Shown here piece by piece: positions 36,891-44,585 of a DNA stretch of 64,000 nucleotides. The number at the start of each line of letters is the position of its first letter. Position 1 is the first letter of the stretch. The stretch is from Pseudomonas sp. R28(2017) (GTDB lineage Bacteria; Pseudomonadota; Gammaproteobacteria; Pseudomonadales; Pseudomonadaceae), in NCBI RefSeq assembly GCF_002112505.1, contig NZ_NEHW01000007.1:186001-250000 (forward strand), in the 5' to 3' direction. Made by a program: the position numbers and the translations under genes. Below the pieces are notes generated by a model that was given only the letters and a program-made list of their open reading frames with translations, made no database searches and had not been told where the DNA came from.

Positions 36891-39254
36891 ATGAAGCGCA
36901 GCCTGACCCTGTTGGCCGTGGTCGTTGCCGTGGCCGCTGGCGCCGGTTACTGGTACGTGCACGGCAAGCTGCCGCAGCGCGAGGGCGAGGTGGCCATGGC
37001 CGGGCTGCAGGCGCCGGTCAGCGTCCGCTACGACGCCCGTGGCGTGCCCCACCTGCAAGCGCAGAGCGAGGCGGACCTGTACCGCGCCCTGGGCTACGTG
37101 CATGCCCAGGATCGGCTGTTCCAGATGGAGATCATGCGCCGCCTGGCCCGTGGCGAGCTGGCCGAAGTACTGGGCGACAAGTTGCTGCCCACCGATACCC
37201 TGTTCCGCAGCCTGCGTATCCGTGAACAGGCCGCCCTGATGGCCCAGCGCCAAAACCACCAGTCACCCGCCTGGCAAGCCCTGCAGGCCTACCTCGAGGG
37301 CGTCAACGCCTGGCAGGCCAGCCACCCCAAACCGATGGAGTTCGACCTGATCGGCATCACGCCGCGGCCGTTCACGGCCGAAGACACCCTGAGCATCGCC
37401 GGTTACCTCGCCTACAGCTTCGCTGCGGCCTTTCGTACCGAACCTGCGCTGACCTACATCCGCGACCAGCTTGGCCCGCAATACCTGAAGATCTTCGACC
37501 TCGAGTGGCAGCCGCAGGGCGCCCTGGGCACACCCCTGGCGGCGGCCGACTGGCAAAGCCTCGAAGCCGTGGCCCGCGCCAGCCACCAAGCCCTGCTCGA
37601 AGCCGGCATCCCGCAGTTCGAAGGCAGCAATGCCTGGGCCGTTTCCGGCAGCCGCACCCGCAGCGGCAAACCCTTGCTGGCCGGTGACCCGCACATCAGT
37701 TTTGCCGTACCCGCCGTGTGGTACGAAGCTGAGCTGTCAGCCCCGGATTTCAACCTGTACGGCTATTTCCAGGCGCTGAACCCGTTCGCGATGCTGGGGC
37801 ACAACCGTGATTTCGGCTGGAGCCTGACCATGTTCCAGAACGATGACGTCGACCTGATCGCCGAAAAGACCAACCCTGCCAATGCCGACCAGGTGATGAT
37901 CGACGGCCAGTGGCAGACGCTGGAAAAAACCGAGCAGACGATTGCAGTCAAAGGCGAGCAACCGGTCACCATCAGCCTGCGCCGCTCAGCCCACGGGCCA
38001 ATCGTCAACGAGGTGCTAGGCGCAACAGCCGGGACCACGCCGATTGCCATGTGGTGGGCGTTCCTCGAAACCGAGAACCCGATCCTCGAAGGGTTCTACC
38101 AGCTGAACCGCGCCGACACCCTGGGCAAGATGCGCGAAGCGGCTGCCAAGGTGCAGGCACCGGGGCTGAACTTCGTCTGGGCCAATGCCCGTGGCGATAT
38201 CGGCTGGTGGGCGGCGGCGAAGCTGCCGATTCGCCCCGACGGGGTGAACCCGGCGTTCATCCTCGATGGCGCCAGCCGCCAGGCCGACAAACCTGGTTTC
38301 TACCCGTTCAGCGTCAACCCACAGCAGGAGAACCCGGCCAGCGGCTATATCGTCTCGGCCAACTACCAGCCGCCGGCCGTGGTGCCGATACCCGGCTACT
38401 ACAACCTCGCCGACCGCGGGCGCCAGCTCGATCGCCAGCTGGCCAACCCAGAGGTCAAATGGGACACCCAGAACAGCCAGGCGCTGCAACTCGATACGGC
38501 CAGCGATTACGGCCCGCGCACCTTGGCCCCATTGCTGGCGACCCTGCGCCAGATCGCCCAGGGTGACGAGGAAAAGGAACTGGTCGAGCAGCTGGCCGCC
38601 TGGCGCGGCGACTATCCGCTGGATTCCACCAGCGCCACGTTGTTCAACCAGTTCCTCTACGAACTGGCCCATGCCGCGTTGCATGACGAACTGGGCGACA
38701 CCTGGTTCCCGGTACTGTTGAGCACCCGCGTCATCGATGCCGCGCTGCCGCGCCTGGCCGCCGACGCCGATTCGCCCTGGTGGAACACCCGCGGCGGCAA
38801 CCTGCGCACTGACCGCACCGCCGTCGTACGCACGGCTTGGCAAAGCAGCCTGAAACACCTGCGCGACACCCTGGGCCGCGACCCGGCCAGCTGGCAATGG
38901 GGCAAGGCCCATACCCTGACCCACAACCATCCACTGGGGTCGAAAAAGCCACTGAACCTTTTGTTCAATGTCGGCCCGTTTGCCGCTCCCGGCACCCATG
39001 AGGTGCCCAACAACTTGTCGGCGAAGATCGGCCCGGCGCCGTGGCCGGTGACCTATGGGCCGTCAACCCGGCGCCTGATCGACTTTGCCGATGCCGGCCA
39101 GGCGCTGACCAGCAACCCGGTCGGGCAGAGCGGCGTGCCGTTCGACCGACACTTCTCGGATCAGGCCGAGGGGTATGCAGACGGTAAGTATCAGCGGGCA
39201 CAGATGGGAATGATTCCGGCGCAGAGCACTTTGAGATTGGTGCCTGGCGGATGA
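36891..39254 (+). CDS. Penicillin acylase-type Ntn hydrolase
   Basis: This 787-residue exported precursor belongs to the penicillin G acylase/AHL acylase superfamily. An N-terminal hydrophobic segment (LTLLAVVVAVAAGAGYWYV) serves as signal or anchor. The alpha chain runs to about residue 245. Autocleavage is expected before Ser246 in EGSNAWAVSG, which becomes the N-terminal nucleophile of the beta chain. AGDPHISFAVPAVWYE, LGHNRDFGWSLTMFQND and SANYQPP follow as in active members. Pseudomonas members include the AHL acylases PvdQ, QuiP and HacB, but substrate preference cannot be read here. AGGAG precedes the ATG. Confidence 0.92.
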   Translation: MKRSLTLLAVVVAVAAGAGYWYVHGKLPQREGEVAMAGLQAPVSVRYDARGVPHLQAQSEADLYRALGYVHAQDRLFQMEIMRRLARGELAEVLGDKLLPTDTLFRSLRIREQAALMAQRQNHQSPAWQALQAYLEGVNAWQASHPKPMEFDLIGITPRPFTAEDTLSIAGYLAYSFAAAFRTEPALTYIRDQLGPQYLKIFDLEWQPQGALGTPLAAADWQSLEAVARASHQALLEAGIPQFEGSNAWAVSGSRTRSGKPLLAGDPHISFAVPAVWYEAELSAPDFNLYGYFQALNPFAMLGHNRDFGWSLTMFQNDDVDLIAEKTNPANADQVMIDGQWQTLEKTEQTIAVKGEQPVTISLRRSAHGPIVNEVLGATAGTTPIAMWWAFLETENPILEGFYQLNRADTLGKMREAAAKVQAPGLNFVWANARGDIGWWAAAKLPIRPDGVNPAFILDGASRQADKPGFYPFSVNPQQENPASGYIVSANYQPPAVVPIPGYYNLADRGRQLDRQLANPEVKWDTQNSQALQLDTASDYGPRTLAPLLATLRQIAQGDEEKELVEQLAAWRGDYPLDSTSATLFNQFLYELAHAALHDELGDTWFPVLLSTRVIDAALPRLAADADSPWWNTRGGNLRTDRTAVVRTAWQSSLKHLRDTLGRDPASWQWGKAHTLTHNHPLGSKKPLNLLFNVGPFAAPGTHEVPNNLSAKIGPAPWPVTYGPSTRRLIDFADAGQALTSNPVGQSGVPFDRHFSDQAEGYADGKYQRAQMGMIPAQSTLRLVPGG

Positions 39255-39259
39255 TCCCC

Positions 39260-39278
39260 GGGGCTGCAAAGCAGCCCC
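39260..39278. terminator. Hairpin after the acylase gene
   Basis: GGGGCTGC-AAA-GCAGCCCC is a perfect eight-base stem without a T-run. The same stem core recurs several times in the window, usually next to REPs. Confidence 0.5.
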
Positions 39279-39323
39279 AACGATTTCGAATACTCTACAA
39301 CGCCCTCAACCGAGACCCTTTCA

Positions 39324-40142
39324 ATGCAAAAACACTTCATCGAAATCGACGGCGCGCGCATGAGCTATGTCGACCAGGGCCAGGGCTTCCCGGTACTGCT
39401 CGGCCACAGCTACCTGTGGTCGGCAGACATGTGGCAGCCACAGATCGAGGCCCTGTCACAGCACTTTCGTGTCATCGTCCCTGAACTCTGGGGCCACGGC
39501 GACTCCGATGCCCCGCCCGCCACCACCACCGACATGAGCGCCCTGGCCCGGCAGCACCTGGCACTGCTGGACGCGCTGGACATCCCCCAGTGCCACCTGG
39601 TCGGCCTGTCGGTCGGCGGCATGTGGGGTGCGCAGCTGGCCATCGAGCACCCCGAGCGGGTCGACCGCCTGGTGCTGATGGACACCTACCTCGGCGCAGA
39701 ACCCGAGGCGACCCGGCTGAAGTACTTCGGTTTGCTGGACGCTGCGAGTGCGGCGGGCTTGTTCCCGGAGCCACTGCTGGACATCGTCGTGCCGATCTTC
39801 TTCCATGCCGGCGGGCAGACCGTGCCCGAGGTGCGCGACCGCTTCCGGACGGCGTTGAAGGCAAGCAGCGCCGAGGTGATTCGCAACAGCCTCGACCCGA
39901 TGGGGCGGGTGATCTTCGGGCGGCCGGACCTGCTGGGGCGGCTGGGTGAACTGAAGGGCGACAAGACCATCGTGGTCTGTGGTGACCAGGACACTCCGCG
40001 GCCGCCTGAAGAGTCCAACGAGATGGCGCGGATCATTGGCTGCCTGGCGGCGCAGATTCCGCTTGCGGGGCATATCTCCAGCCTGGAAAACCCCAAGGTG
40101 GTCAATGAGTTCCTGTTGAACTGGCTGCCGCGCAAGGCTTGA
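39324..40142 (+). CDS. Alpha/beta fold hydrolase
   Basis: This 272-residue cytoplasmic alpha/beta hydrolase has the oxyanion region LLGHSYLWS. The nucleophile serine is in VGLSVGGMWG, the catalytic Asp probably in CGDQDTPRP and the His in LAGHISSLE. WGHGDSDAP is typical of the PcaD/BioH-like group. The substrate is unknown. No strong ribosome site precedes the ATG. It is probably transcribed alone or weakly after the acylase gene, from which it is separated by 69 bases and a hairpin. Confidence 0.86.
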   Translation: MQKHFIEIDGARMSYVDQGQGFPVLLGHSYLWSADMWQPQIEALSQHFRVIVPELWGHGDSDAPPATTTDMSALARQHLALLDALDIPQCHLVGLSVGGMWGAQLAIEHPERVDRLVLMDTYLGAEPEATRLKYFGLLDAASAAGLFPEPLLDIVVPIFFHAGGQTVPEVRDRFRTALKASSAEVIRNSLDPMGRVIFGRPDLLGRLGELKGDKTIVVCGDQDTPRPPEESNEMARIIGCLAAQIPLAGHISSLENPKVVNEFLLNWLPRKA

Positions 40143-40156
40143 TATTGCTGGGGCGG

Positions 40157-40290
40157 TTGTGGGAGCAACTGTCTTGCTCGATTTCTAGAATCTGGCGCGA
40201 TCCCTGTGGGAGCGGGCTTGCCCGCGAACACCGGCGAAGCCGGTGCCATACACCGCGTCGCCGGCTTCGCGGGCGCGCCCGCTCCCACAA
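40157..40290. repeat. Three-part REP cluster in unusual orientation
   Basis: The cluster starts with the half-REP variant (about 40157-40196, ending TTGCTCGATTTCTAGAA), which is the inverted twin of the one at 1865-1897. A full inverted REP follows at 40202-40229 and a forward REP at 40260-40290. The order inverted-then-forward is the reverse of most pairs in the window. A further stem, ACCGGCGAAGCCGGT, lies between. Confidence 0.85.
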
Positions 40291-40307
40291 CGGCCGCAAT
40301 TGCCCGG

Positions 40308-41180
40308 TCAACCCTGCCACTTGCCCCCTTCGACGATCACGCTCTCCGGCTTGGTGTCATCGCTCAGCTCCTTGCGCACATACTGGTCATACAGCTTCAG
40401 CAAAAACTGCTCTTCCCCCAGCTTGGCCAGTTCGGCATTCACCCAGTCGCGCAGTTCGGTATTGCCCTTCTTCACCGCCGGCGCGATCGGTGCTTCCTCA
40501 CCCAGCAACTGCGGCAGCACGCGGTACCCAGGGTTCTGCTTGGCCCAGCTGAACAGGATCAGGTTGTCCTGGGCATAGGCATCGCCACGGCCGTTGGCCA
40601 GCGCCTGCAACGACTCGCTGTTCTTCTCGAACTTGAGCAGCTTCCAGTCCGGGTGGTTCTTGGTCAGCCAGATATCGGCCGTGGTACCGGTGGTGACGAT
40701 GATGGTCTTGTCCGCCAGGTCATCGAGCTTCTGCACCGGGCTTCCGTCGGCCACGATGGCCTGTACGGCCACGCGCAGGTTGGGGTTGGTGAAGTCCACC
40801 ACCTCCTTGCGCTCCGGGGTCACGGTCATGTTGGCGAGGATCAGGTCGACCTTGTCGCTTTGCAGGAACGGGATACGGCTGGCCGGCTCCACGGCAACGA
40901 ATTCCACCTTGTTTTCGTCGCCAAGCAGGTCCTGGGCCAGGCGCCGGCCAATGTCGGTGTCAAAGCCCACGTAGCGGCCGCTGGCGTCGACGAAGCCGAA
41001 CGGCGGCTTGTCGGTGAACACGCCGACAATCAATTTGTCGCGGGCCTTGATGGTTTCCAGGTAGCTGGTGGCCGGCGAGGCAGCGGCCGGCTTGGGCGGC
41101 TCCTCGGCCTTGTTGCAGCCGGCCAGCAGGGCCAGGCCGAACAACGGTGCCAGCAGTTTGGTAAGCGGGGCAGTTTTCAT
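40308..41180 (-). CDS. Amino-acid ABC transporter binding lipoprotein (family 3)
   Basis: This 290-residue solute-binding protein has a lipoprotein signal (lipobox LAGC at residues 19-22), so it is membrane-tethered in the periplasm. The family-3 signature includes IVGVFTDKPPFGFVD, VGFDTDIGRRLAQDLLGD and DLILANMTVTPERKEVVDFT. The C-terminal DPxx motif is replaced by KKGNTELRDWVNAELAKLG. It resembles glutamate/cysteine-type binding proteins (Peb1/FliY class). The setting beside sulfur genes favours a sulfur-containing amino acid such as cystine, an inference. Its start overlaps the ATPase stop by four bases, making it the last gene of the operon. Confidence 0.88.
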   Translation of the reverse strand: MKTAPLTKLLAPLFGLALLAGCNKAEEPPKPAAASPATSYLETIKARDKLIVGVFTDKPPFGFVDASGRYVGFDTDIGRRLAQDLLGDENKVEFVAVEPASRIPFLQSDKVDLILANMTVTPERKEVVDFTNPNLRVAVQAIVADGSPVQKLDDLADKTIIVTTGTTADIWLTKNHPDWKLLKFEKNSESLQALANGRGDAYAQDNLILFSWAKQNPGYRVLPQLLGEEAPIAPAVKKGNTELRDWVNAELAKLGEEQFLLKLYDQYVRKELSDDTKPESVIVEGGKWQG

Positions 41181-41950
41181 GACAGTTCCTTTTGCGTTGT
41201 CTTCGGCAGGCTTTCGACAAAGGAGAATTTGTCCAGGAACTGCTGCGCGCGTGCGGTCCGCGGTTGGCTGAAGAAGCTCTCGGGGTCGCTCTGTTCAAGG
41301 ATCCTGCCGGCCTCCATGAACACGATGCGGTCGGCCACCGCGCGAGCGAAGGCCATTTCGTGGGTAACGATGAGCAAGGTCATGCCGTCGCGGGCCAGGC
41401 CCTGGATCACTTGCAGCACCTCCTTGACCATTTCCGGGTCGAGCGCTGCGGTGACTTCGTCGAACAGCATCACCTGCGGGTTCATGCACAGCGAACGGAC
41501 GATGGCGATGCGCTGCTGCTGGCCACCGGAAAGCTGCCGCGGGTAGGCGTCGCGCTTGTCCAGCAGGCCCACCCGCGCCAGCAGCGCTTCGGCTTGGGCC
41601 TGGGCCTCGGCGCGTTCGCGTTTCTGCACCTTGAGCGGGCCGAGCAGCAGGTTGTCCATCACGCTCATGTGGCCGAACAGGTGATAGCTCTGGAACACCA
41701 TGCCCACCCGCTGGCGCACCCGCCGCCAGTCGGTATCGGCGCTCAGCAAATCTTCGCCCTCCAGGCGCAGGTGCCCGCTGTGCGCCTCTTCCAGGCCATT
41801 GAGGCAACGCAGCAAGGTGCTCTTGCCGCAGCCACTGGGGCCAAGGATCACCACCACCTCGCCGGTGCGGACCTTGAGGTCGACGTTGTTCAGCACCTGG
41901 TGTGCGCCGAAATACTTGTTGAAACCCTGGAATTCGATCAGTGCGGTCAT
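41177..41950 (-). CDS. Polar amino-acid ABC transporter ATPase
   Basis: This 257-residue ATPase of the GlnQ/HisP class couples ATP hydrolysis to the two permeases upstream. Walker A is GPSGCGKST, the signature is LSGGQQQR, the Walker B region is VMLFDEVTAALDPE and the switch His is in VTHEMAFA. The usual DEPTSALDPE here reads DEVTAALDPE, a variant seen in some members, with both catalytic acids retained. Its start overlaps the preceding permease stop by four bases and its end overlaps the binding protein start by four. Confidence 0.9.
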   Translation of the reverse strand: MTALIEFQGFNKYFGAHQVLNNVDLKVRTGEVVVILGPSGCGKSTLLRCLNGLEEAHSGHLRLEGEDLLSADTDWRRVRQRVGMVFQSYHLFGHMSVMDNLLLGPLKVQKRERAEAQAQAEALLARVGLLDKRDAYPRQLSGGQQQRIAIVRSLCMNPQVMLFDEVTAALDPEMVKEVLQVIQGLARDGMTLLIVTHEMAFARAVADRIVFMEAGRILEQSDPESFFSQPRTARAQQFLDKFSFVESLPKTTQKELS

Positions 41951-42606
41951 GGGTGAGCCCAGCGGCGCTCCAGCACGCGCGAGGCGGCGGACAGCGGATA
42001 GCAGACGATGAAGAAGAACAGGAACAGCACGGCGTAGATCAGCAGCGATTCGTAGGTGCGCTCGATGATCTGCTGGCCGGCCTTGATCACTTCGACCACG
42101 CCGATCAGCACCGCCAGCGAGCTGGTCTTGATGATCCGCGTGTAAATATTGATGGTCGGTGGCGTCATGCGCTTGAGGGCCTGGGGCAGCAACACGTAGC
42201 CGTAAAGCTGGCCAGCGGACAGGCCGATCGACAGCCCGGCCTCACGCTGCCCACGCGGTAGCGATTGCAACGCCCCACGCACCACCTCGCCGACCTCACT
42301 GGCACCCCACAGGCCCAGCACCAGCACTGCGCACCAGAAACCTTGGATGTTCAGGGCGAAGAAGATCGGCAAGCCGAAGAACACCAGGTACAGCCAGACC
42401 AGCACCGGGATGGCGCGAAACAACTCCAGGTACACCTGCAAGGCCATGTTCAGCAGCCGGTTGCCCAGTGTCGCCAACGTGCCGTAAAGCACCCCGCCGA
42501 GGGTTGCCAAGACAATCCCCAGTGCCGAGATGGCCAGTGTCTGCGCCGCGCCCTTGGCCAGCAGCGGCAAAGACGTCAGGAGCAGTTCAGCGACCGAACT
42601 GGCCAT
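41947..42606 (-). CDS. Polar amino-acid ABC transporter permease 2
   Basis: This 219-residue HisM/GlnP-type permease has the coupling EAA-like loop near GALQSLPRGQREAGLSIGLS, followed by ILLPQALKR-type sequence (VLLPQALKRMTPP). Five to six hydrophobic helices are visible. The ATG at 42606 is preceded by AAAGGAG. It overlaps the end of the upstream permease gene by 20 bases. An upstream extension rich in cysteine is out-of-gene noise. Confidence 0.89.
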   Translation of the reverse strand: MASSVAELLLTSLPLLAKGAAQTLAISALGIVLATLGGVLYGTLATLGNRLLNMALQVYLELFRAIPVLVWLYLVFFGLPIFFALNIQGFWCAVLVLGLWGASEVGEVVRGALQSLPRGQREAGLSIGLSAGQLYGYVLLPQALKRMTPPTINIYTRIIKTSSLAVLIGVVEVIKAGQQIIERTYESLLIYAVLFLFFFIVCYPLSAASRVLERRWAHP

Positions 42607-43252
42607 GTTGCAGCCTCCTTTCCAGGTACCGCAGCAGCAGCGACAGCGGCAGGAACAGCAGCACACAGAGCAGCGTCAGCACCGCGAGCATCTCGTAGGT
42701 CTTGTAGTACAGGGCGATGTAGTTCTTGGTGGTGTAGAGGATTTCAGGCACCGCCACGGCCGAGACCACGGTGGTTTCCTTGAGCAGGAAGATGAAGTTG
42801 GCGAACAGTGCCGGCAGGCTGAGGATGCTGGCCTGGGGCAGGATCACATGGCGCAGCAACTGGCCCTCCGACAGGCCGATGGAGCGCCCCGATTCCAGCT
42901 GCGCACGCGGCACGGCTTCGACACCGGCGCGCAGCACCTCGGTGAGGTAAGCACCGCCCATGAAAGTCATGGTGATGATTGCTGCGGCAAAGCCGGAGAT
43001 CTTCAGGCCCAGGCTGGGCAAGGCGAAATAGACGAAGAACAGCTGGATCAGCAGCGGGGTGTTGCGTGCCAGCTCCACGTAGCCTTTGACCAGGTGACGC
43101 AGGTAAGGCGTACGCAGCACCAGGACCGTGGCATTGAGCAGCCCCACCAGCAGCGAGGTGGCGATGGCGATCAGGCCGACCTGCAGGGTCACGCCGACGG
43201 CCTTGAAGAACGCAGGCAGTGTGCTGAGAATGAAAGCGGTGTCGAAGGTCAT
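42587..43252 (-). CDS. Polar amino-acid ABC transporter permease 1
   Basis: This 221-residue HisM/GlnP-type permease shows ELARNTPLLIQLFFVYFALP, characteristic of amino-acid permeases, and the coupling loop GVEAVPRAQLESGRSIGLSE. It is the first gene of the four-gene operon permease-permease-ATPase-binding protein. The operon is probably driven from the AT-rich island at 43332-43380. It pairs with the 219-residue permease to form the membrane channel. Confidence 0.9.
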   Translation of the reverse strand: MTFDTAFILSTLPAFFKAVGVTLQVGLIAIATSLLVGLLNATVLVLRTPYLRHLVKGYVELARNTPLLIQLFFVYFALPSLGLKISGFAAAIITMTFMGGAYLTEVLRAGVEAVPRAQLESGRSIGLSEGQLLRHVILPQASILSLPALFANFIFLLKETTVVSAVAVPEILYTTKNYIALYYKTYEMLAVLTLLCVLLFLPLSLLLRYLERRLQHGQFGR

Positions 43253-43331
43253 GGATGTTGCCTCGACACCCGGTTTGCAGAGTGCGACATGGGAAAGTCT
43301 GAACGATGCGCCAAGCGCGATCAGTAGACTC

Positions 43332-43380
43332 TAAAGGTATAAAAAACTTTTTATAAATACCTTTATTGCATATTTATATC
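43332..43380. promoter_or_regulatory. AT-rich operator-like island upstream of the amino-acid ABC operon
   Basis: The near-palindrome AAAGGTATAAAAAACTTTTT followed by ATAAATACCTTT, then TTGCATATTTATATCAC, stands out in GC-rich surroundings. It lies 80 bases before the leftward operon and 90 bases before a small rightward ORF, so it may serve both. Binding by CysB or another sulfur regulator is an inference. Confidence 0.5.
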
Positions 43381-43469
43381 ACTGGCCGGGCTATCGAAAC
43401 TTTTCTGCAGCAATCCTCTCAAACAGCTTCAGACCGTGACTTGCAAGGCCATCACCGACAAGGACGATA

Positions 43470-43556
43470 ATGATGAATAGCGCCTGCTCGACTGAATCGA
43501 ACGAACAACTGCTGTGGCTGCTGGCACTGCGCCGGGCGCTGGGCAACCCGCGCTGA
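43470..43556 (+). CDS. Possible 28-residue small protein or leader peptide
   Basis: The mini-ORF begins ATGATG and encodes M(M)NSACSTESNEQLLWLLA followed by LRRALGNPR. AAGGA at 43460-43464 is well spaced from either ATG. A strong terminator follows 20 bases after the stop, so the transcript would be short and complete. The peptide has a leucine-rich amphipathic middle and one cysteine. It is divergent from the amino-acid ABC operon across an AT-rich island. I do not recognise the family. It could be a small functional protein, a leader peptide or a non-coding RNA that happens to hold an ORF. The rest of 43253-43624 holds only the AT island and the terminator. Confidence 0.5.
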   Translation: MMNSACSTESNEQLLWLLALRRALGNPR

Positions 43557-43576
43557 CCGGTTGTCAGCCACACACA

Positions 43577-43606
43577 AAAACGCCGACGCAAATGCGTCGG
43601 CGTTTT
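43577..43606. terminator. Bidirectional terminator between the mini-ORF and the MetQ-like gene
   Basis: AAAACGCCGACGCA-AA-TGCGTCGGCGTTTT is a perfect 14-base stem with A and T tails. It can end both the rightward mini-ORF transcript and the leftward metQ-like transcript. Confidence 0.93.
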
Positions 43607-43624
43607 CACATCACGAACAAGCAA

Positions 43625-44410
43625 TCAGAACGCAGGCAGCACCGCACCCTGGTACTTCTTGGCGATGAATTCCTTCACCTCAGGGCTGGTCAGCGCCTTG
43701 GCCAGCTTCTGGATGGCCTCGCTGTCCTTGTTGTCCGGGCGGGCTACCAGGAAGTTCACGTACGGCGAGTCGCTGCCCTCGATCACCAGCGCATCCTTGG
43801 CCGGGTTCAGGCCGGCTTCCAGGGCGTAGTTGGTGTTGATCATGTCCAGGTCGACCTGGTCCAGCACACGCGGCAGCATGGCCGACTCAAGCTCGCGGAA
43901 CTTCAGCTTCTTCGGGTTCTCGGCGATGTCTTTCGGGGTCGCCAGGGCGTTCTTCGGGTCTTTCAGGGTGATCAGGCCAGCCTTCTGCAGCAGCAGCAGG
44001 GCGCGGCCGCTGTTGCTGCCCTCGTTAGGGATGGCAACGCTGGCGCCTTCTTTCAGCTCGCTCAGGCTCTTGACCTTCTTCGAGTAGCCACCGAACGGCT
44101 CGACGTGCACGCCGACCACGGTTTCCAGGTGGGTACCTTTGCCTTCGTTGAAGTTCTGCAGGTACGGCAGGGTCTGGAAGTAGTTGGCGTCCAGGCGCTT
44201 CTGGTCAACCTGCACGTTCGGCTGCACGTAGTCGGTGAAGACCTTGATCTGCAGGTCCACACCTTCCTTGGCCAGGGTCGGCTTGATCAGCTCGAGGATT
44301 TCGGCGTGGGGCACCGGGGTCGCGGCAACGACCAGTTTCTCGGCGGCGGATGCCAGGCCAGCGAACGACAGGGCGGCGGCCAGGGCAGTGGTCAGCAGGG
44401 TCTTCTTCAT
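43625..44410 (-). CDS. MetQ/NlpA-family substrate-binding protein (orphan)
   Basis: This 261-residue periplasmic binding protein has a signal peptide (LLTTALAAALSFAGLASA) and no lipobox. The MetQ/NlpA family match is clear: VVAATPVPHAEILELIKP, FTDYVQPNVQVDQKRLDANY, then FQTLPYL and AIPNEGSNSGRALLLLQKAG. MetQ proteins deliver methionine to MetNI, but no MetN ATPase or MetI permease is encoded beside it. I chose the ATG at 44410, with AAGGAA upstream, over the longer frame. The location suggests methionine or another sulfur compound as the ligand. It may share a MetNI encoded elsewhere. Confidence 0.87.
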   Translation of the reverse strand: MKKTLLTTALAAALSFAGLASAAEKLVVAATPVPHAEILELIKPTLAKEGVDLQIKVFTDYVQPNVQVDQKRLDANYFQTLPYLQNFNEGKGTHLETVVGVHVEPFGGYSKKVKSLSELKEGASVAIPNEGSNSGRALLLLQKAGLITLKDPKNALATPKDIAENPKKLKFRELESAMLPRVLDQVDLDMINTNYALEAGLNPAKDALVIEGSDSPYVNFLVARPDNKDSEAIQKLAKALTSPEVKEFIAKKYQGAVLPAF

Positions 44411-44494
44411 GGTGTTCCTTGTTCTGGATCTGGGCCATCGCGGATGGCGAAGTCGGGTGCCCAACCGTTTCACTGGCGGGCGTGAGGCGGACGA

Positions 44495-44560
44495 TACCGA
44501 GATTTTTTATTCCGTAACAATATCTTTTAATTCGCTGCTTATTCCAAAAACAAACTGCCA
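44495..44560 (-). promoter_or_regulatory. AT-rich promoter region of the MetQ-like gene
   Basis: TTATTCC occurs twice, at 44507-44513 (TTATTCCGTAACAATATC) and at 44539-44545 (TTATTCCAAAAAC). The first closely matches TTATTCCATAA in front of tcyP. A shared sulfur-responsive regulator is inferred. Confidence 0.5.
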
Positions 44561-44585
44561 TCATCCCGTTTGCTTATTAGCGCGT

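Noticed and set aside
41947..42666. Cysteine-rich N-terminal extension of the second amino-acid permease
   Set aside because: It is translated from the overlap with the upstream permease gene. An ATG with AAAGGAG at 42606 gives the normal permease N-terminus.
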